This document shows positions 6,857 through 8,656 of a DNA stretch of 8,656 nucleotides, piece after piece. Within the stretch, counting starts at the first letter, position 1. Each line of letters opens with the position of its first letter. A program made the translations under genes and the position numbers. The DNA comes from Candidatus Omnitrophota bacterium (lineage in GTDB: Bacteria > Omnitrophota > Gorgyraeia > 1-14-0-20-64-10 > JACQQZ01): assembly GCA_016206635.1 (NCBI GenBank), contig JACQRF010000129.1, forward strand, positions 1-8,656, written 5' to 3'. The notes under the pieces are model-generated. The model did no database searches. It was not told the origin of the DNA and saw only the letters and a list, made by a program, of their open reading frames with translations.

Positions 6857-7066
6857 ATGACGATCACGGTCAATGGCGAGCCGAAGATAGTGCCGGACAG
6901 CGCCACGGTGGCTGACGTGCTGGCCTCGTGCGGCGTGAATCCGTTGCTGGTGGCGGTGGAAGTCAACCTCGACATTCTCCGGCGGGAACAGTACGCCGGC
7001 GCGGTCCTGCGCGCCGGGGATACCGTCGAGATCGTGCAGATGGTGGGAGGCGGCAGTGGTGGCTAA
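6857..7066 (+). CDS. thiS: ThiS/MoaD-type sulfur carrier protein
   Basis: A 69-residue ubiquitin-fold sulfur carrier. Family features are the start MTITVNGEPKIV, a central ATVADVLASCGVNPLLVAVEVN, a C-terminal LRAGDTVEIVQMVGGG and a terminal Gly-Gly. In ThiS the terminal glycine is adenylated and thiocarboxylated to donate sulfur for the thiazole of thiamine. The pattern is closer to ThiS than to MoaD. The canonical VGGG end is followed here by SGG, so which Gly pair is active is uncertain. No thiF, thiG or other thiamine gene is in the window, so a different sulfur-transfer role is possible. The ATG at 6857 has only a weak ribosome binding site; translation may depend on coupling to dprA, whose stop is 6 nt upstream. 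It overlaps topA by 8 nt. Confidence 0.85.
   Translation: MTITVNGEPKIVPDSATVADVLASCGVNPLLVAVEVNLDILRREQYAGAVLRAGDTVEIVQMVGGGSGG
7045..7050 (+). promoter_or_regulatory. topA ribosome binding site
   Basis: GGGAGG, inside the Gly-rich end of the thiS gene, lies 8 nt before the GTG at 7059 and 5 nt before another in-frame GTG at 7056. The spacing favours 7059, giving MAKTRRLVIVESP, which matches the usual topA N-terminus. Either GTG could be used. Confidence 0.65.
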
Positions 7067-8656
7067 GACGCGGCGGCTCGTCATCGTCGAGTCGCCGACC
7101 AAGGCGAGGACCCTGGAACGGTTCCTGGGCGACCGCTATCGCGTGCGGGCGTCGCAGGGACACGTCATGGATCTGCCCAAGAGCACGATGGGCATTGATG
7201 TCGAGCACGGCTTCACCCCGAAATATCTCATCATCAAGAAGCGCCAGCCGATCGTCAAGGAGCTCAAGCAAGAAGCGAAGCAGGCGGATGAGCTGTGGCT
7301 GGCGACCGATCCCGACCGCGAAGGCGAGGCGATCAGTTGGCATCTGGGCACGCTGCTGGGGGACGGGAAGACGATTCATCGCGCCGTCTTCCATGAGATC
7401 ACGCCGCGCGCGATCGAGGAGGCGTTCAAGCACCCGCAGCCGCTCGACCTCAATAAGGTCAATGCCCAGCAGGCCCGTCGGGTGATGGATCGGTTGGTCG
7501 GGTACAGCATCAGCCCGTTGCTGTGGCAGAAAGTCAGCCGCGGGTTGAGCGCCGGGCGGGTGCAGTCAGTCGCGGTGCGGCTGGTCGTTGACCGCGAGCG
7601 GGAGATCCGCGCCTTCGTCCCGAAGGAGTACTGGACGATCGCCGCGCTGCTGACGCCGGCCGCGCGCGAAGCGCCGTTCCTCGCCCAGTTGGTGAAGCGG
7701 GGCGATCGTGATCTGGAGATCGCGACGGAGGCGGACGCCACCGCCACGGTCGAGGCGCTGCGAGGCGCCGCGTACGCCGTCGCCGGCGTCACCGACACGC
7801 AGCGGCGCCGCAACCCGTATCCCCCGTTTACGACCAGCACGCTGCAGCAGGAGGCGTACCACAAACTCCGGTTCTCGGCCAGCCGCACCATGAAAATCGC
7901 CCAGCAGCTCTATGAAGGGATCGAGCTGGGCGAGGCGGGCCCCACCGGCCGGATCACCTACATGCGCACCGACTCCGTGCGGTTGGCGGCGGACGCCGAG
8001 CGCGGGATCCGCGCGTATATTCAAGCGCGGTTCGGCGCCAAGTACCTGCCGGAGGCGCCGCGCCGGTACAAATCGCGCAAGGGGGCCCAGGAGGCGCACG
8101 AGGCGATCCGCCCGACGGAGGTCGGCCGGACCCCGGACTCCATCACGGCGCACCTGTCCGCTGACCAGCTCAAGCTGTACCAGCTCATCTGGGCCCGGAC
8201 GGTGGCGTCGCAGATGAATCCGGCGGTGTATGCCGTCACGACGGCGGACATCACCGCGACCCCAGCGGCCCCACACCCATCACCCACTCCCCTCGGGGGA
8301 GAGGGATGGGGTGAGGGAGAGGTGTACCGATTCCGCGCGATCGGCACGAAACAGCTGTTTGACGGGTTCACCGCGGCGTACGCCGTCACCGAGGAGGATG
8401 CCGAGGCCGACACGCCGCAGACGCTGCCGCCGATGACGGCGGGCGATCGGCTGCGGTTATTGAGGATGACGCCGGAGCAGCATTTCACGAAGCCGCCGCC
8501 GCGCTACTCCGACGCCTCGCTGGTCAAGGCGCTGGAGGAGCTCGGCATCGGCCGCCCATCAACCTATGCCCCGATCATCCAAACCATCCTCGACCGCGAC
8601 TACGTCCAACGGCAGGGGGCGGCGCTGCAGCCGACGGAGCTGGGCGAGATCGTCAC
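7059..8656 (+). CDS. topA: DNA topoisomerase I (type IA), N-terminal part, with in-frame repeat insertion
   Basis: Relaxes negatively supercoiled DNA through a 5'-phosphotyrosine intermediate. The gene runs off the window; 532 codons are visible of a usual 700-850. The Toprim domain opens with LVIVESPTKA (Glu11) and carries the acidic triad in DPDREGE (84-90: Asp84, Asp86, Glu88). KVNAQQARRVMDRLVGY and SAGRVQSVAVRLVVDRE follow. The catalytic tyrosine is Tyr301 in GRITYMRTDS, followed by EAHEAIRPTEV and, near the window end, YSDASLVKALEELGIGRPSTYAPII. Between VTTADIT and VYRFRAIGTKQLFDGF, residues about 401-421 are a Pro/Gly-rich insert encoded by a palindromic repeat (8276-8317); the frame is kept on both sides. 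Starts at GTG, overlapping thiS by 8 nt. C-terminal zinc-binding domains, if present, lie outside the window. Confidence 0.97.
   Translation, partial: MAKTRRLVIVESPTKARTLERFLGDRYRVRASQGHVMDLPKSTMGIDVEHGFTPKYLIIKKRQPIVKELKQEAKQADELWLATDPDREGEAISWHLGTLLGDGKTIHRAVFHEITPRAIEEAFKHPQPLDLNKVNAQQARRVMDRLVGYSISPLLWQKVSRGLSAGRVQSVAVRLVVDREREIRAFVPKEYWTIAALLTPAAREAPFLAQLVKRGDRDLEIATEADATATVEALRGAAYAVAGVTDTQRRRNPYPPFTTSTLQQEAYHKLRFSASRTMKIAQQLYEGIELGEAGPTGRITYMRTDSVRLAADAERGIRAYIQARFGAKYLPEAPRRYKSRKGAQEAHEAIRPTEVGRTPDSITAHLSADQLKLYQLIWARTVASQMNPAVYAVTTADITATPAAPHPSPTPLGGEGWGEGEVYRFRAIGTKQLFDGFTAAYAVTEEDAEADTPQTLPPMTAGDRLRLLRMTPEQHFTKPPPRYSDASLVKALEELGIGRPSTYAPIIQTILDRDYVQRQGAALQPTELGEIV
8276..8317. repeat. 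Palindromic repeat copy 4, inside topA (degenerate)
   Basis: Outer arms contain TCACCC (8280-8285) and GGGTGA (8309-8314). The inner stem is CTCCCC (8287-8292) with GGGGAG (8296-8301), loop TCG. It is shorter and less perfect than the other copies, so probably older or eroded. It is translated in frame as PSPTPLGGEGWGEG inside TopA. The left side matches the dprA copy closely, in the same reading phase: PHPSPTP is encoded in both. Confidence 0.75.

Noticed and set aside
777..8317. CRISPR array
   Set aside because: The repeats are palindromic, variable in length and kilobases apart, with genes rather than short spacers between them.

Overview
The window is a dense, one-directional stretch of a high-GC (roughly two thirds G+C by eye) bacterial chromosome. 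Nine protein genes, all on the + strand, run almost without gaps: ilvC (5' end missing), leuA, aroE, a prepilin peptidase gene (pilD), aroC, aroK, dprA, a small thiS-like gene and topA (3' end missing). Six of the eight junctions overlap or lie within about 6 nt; the other two (ilvC/leuA and aroC/aroK) are occupied by a palindromic repeat. Several genes start at GTG or TTG. No promoter, intrinsic terminator, tRNA, rRNA, CRISPR or insertion sequence was seen, and no stretch over 300 bases lacks a gene. The largest gap is 74 bases, between aroC and aroK.

Layout: positions 2-2379 hold branched-chain amino acid genes (ilvC, common to valine, leucine and isoleucine; leuA, first committed step to leucine). 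Positions 2376-5801 hold three shikimate-pathway enzymes (aroE, aroK, aroC), with the prepilin peptidase between aroE and aroC. Positions 5792-8656 hold DNA-handling genes (dprA for incoming single-stranded DNA, topA for supercoiling) with a ThiS/MoaD-type sulfur carrier between them. PilD (type IV pilus or pseudopilus maturation) and DprA together fit an organism able to make type IV pili and possibly take up DNA. The host is a bacterium with such a system, probably of a little-cultured high-GC lineage. Omnitrophota is a tentative guess from gene mix and style only; the window has no decisive taxonomic marker.

The most interesting structure is a family of four imperfect palindromes of about 40-60 bp (777-833, 5207-5264, 6593-6641, 8276-8317). 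They share outer arms of the CCCTCACC/GGTGAGGG type and a C-rich/G-rich inner hairpin. Two sit at gene junctions, where their right arms give the next gene a Shine-Dalgarno-like G-rich tract. One of these also supplies the last 17 codons and the stop codon of ilvC. The other two lie inside dprA and topA and are read through in frame, adding Pro/Gly-rich peptides between or within conserved domains. The enzymes themselves look like intact, ordinary members of their families.
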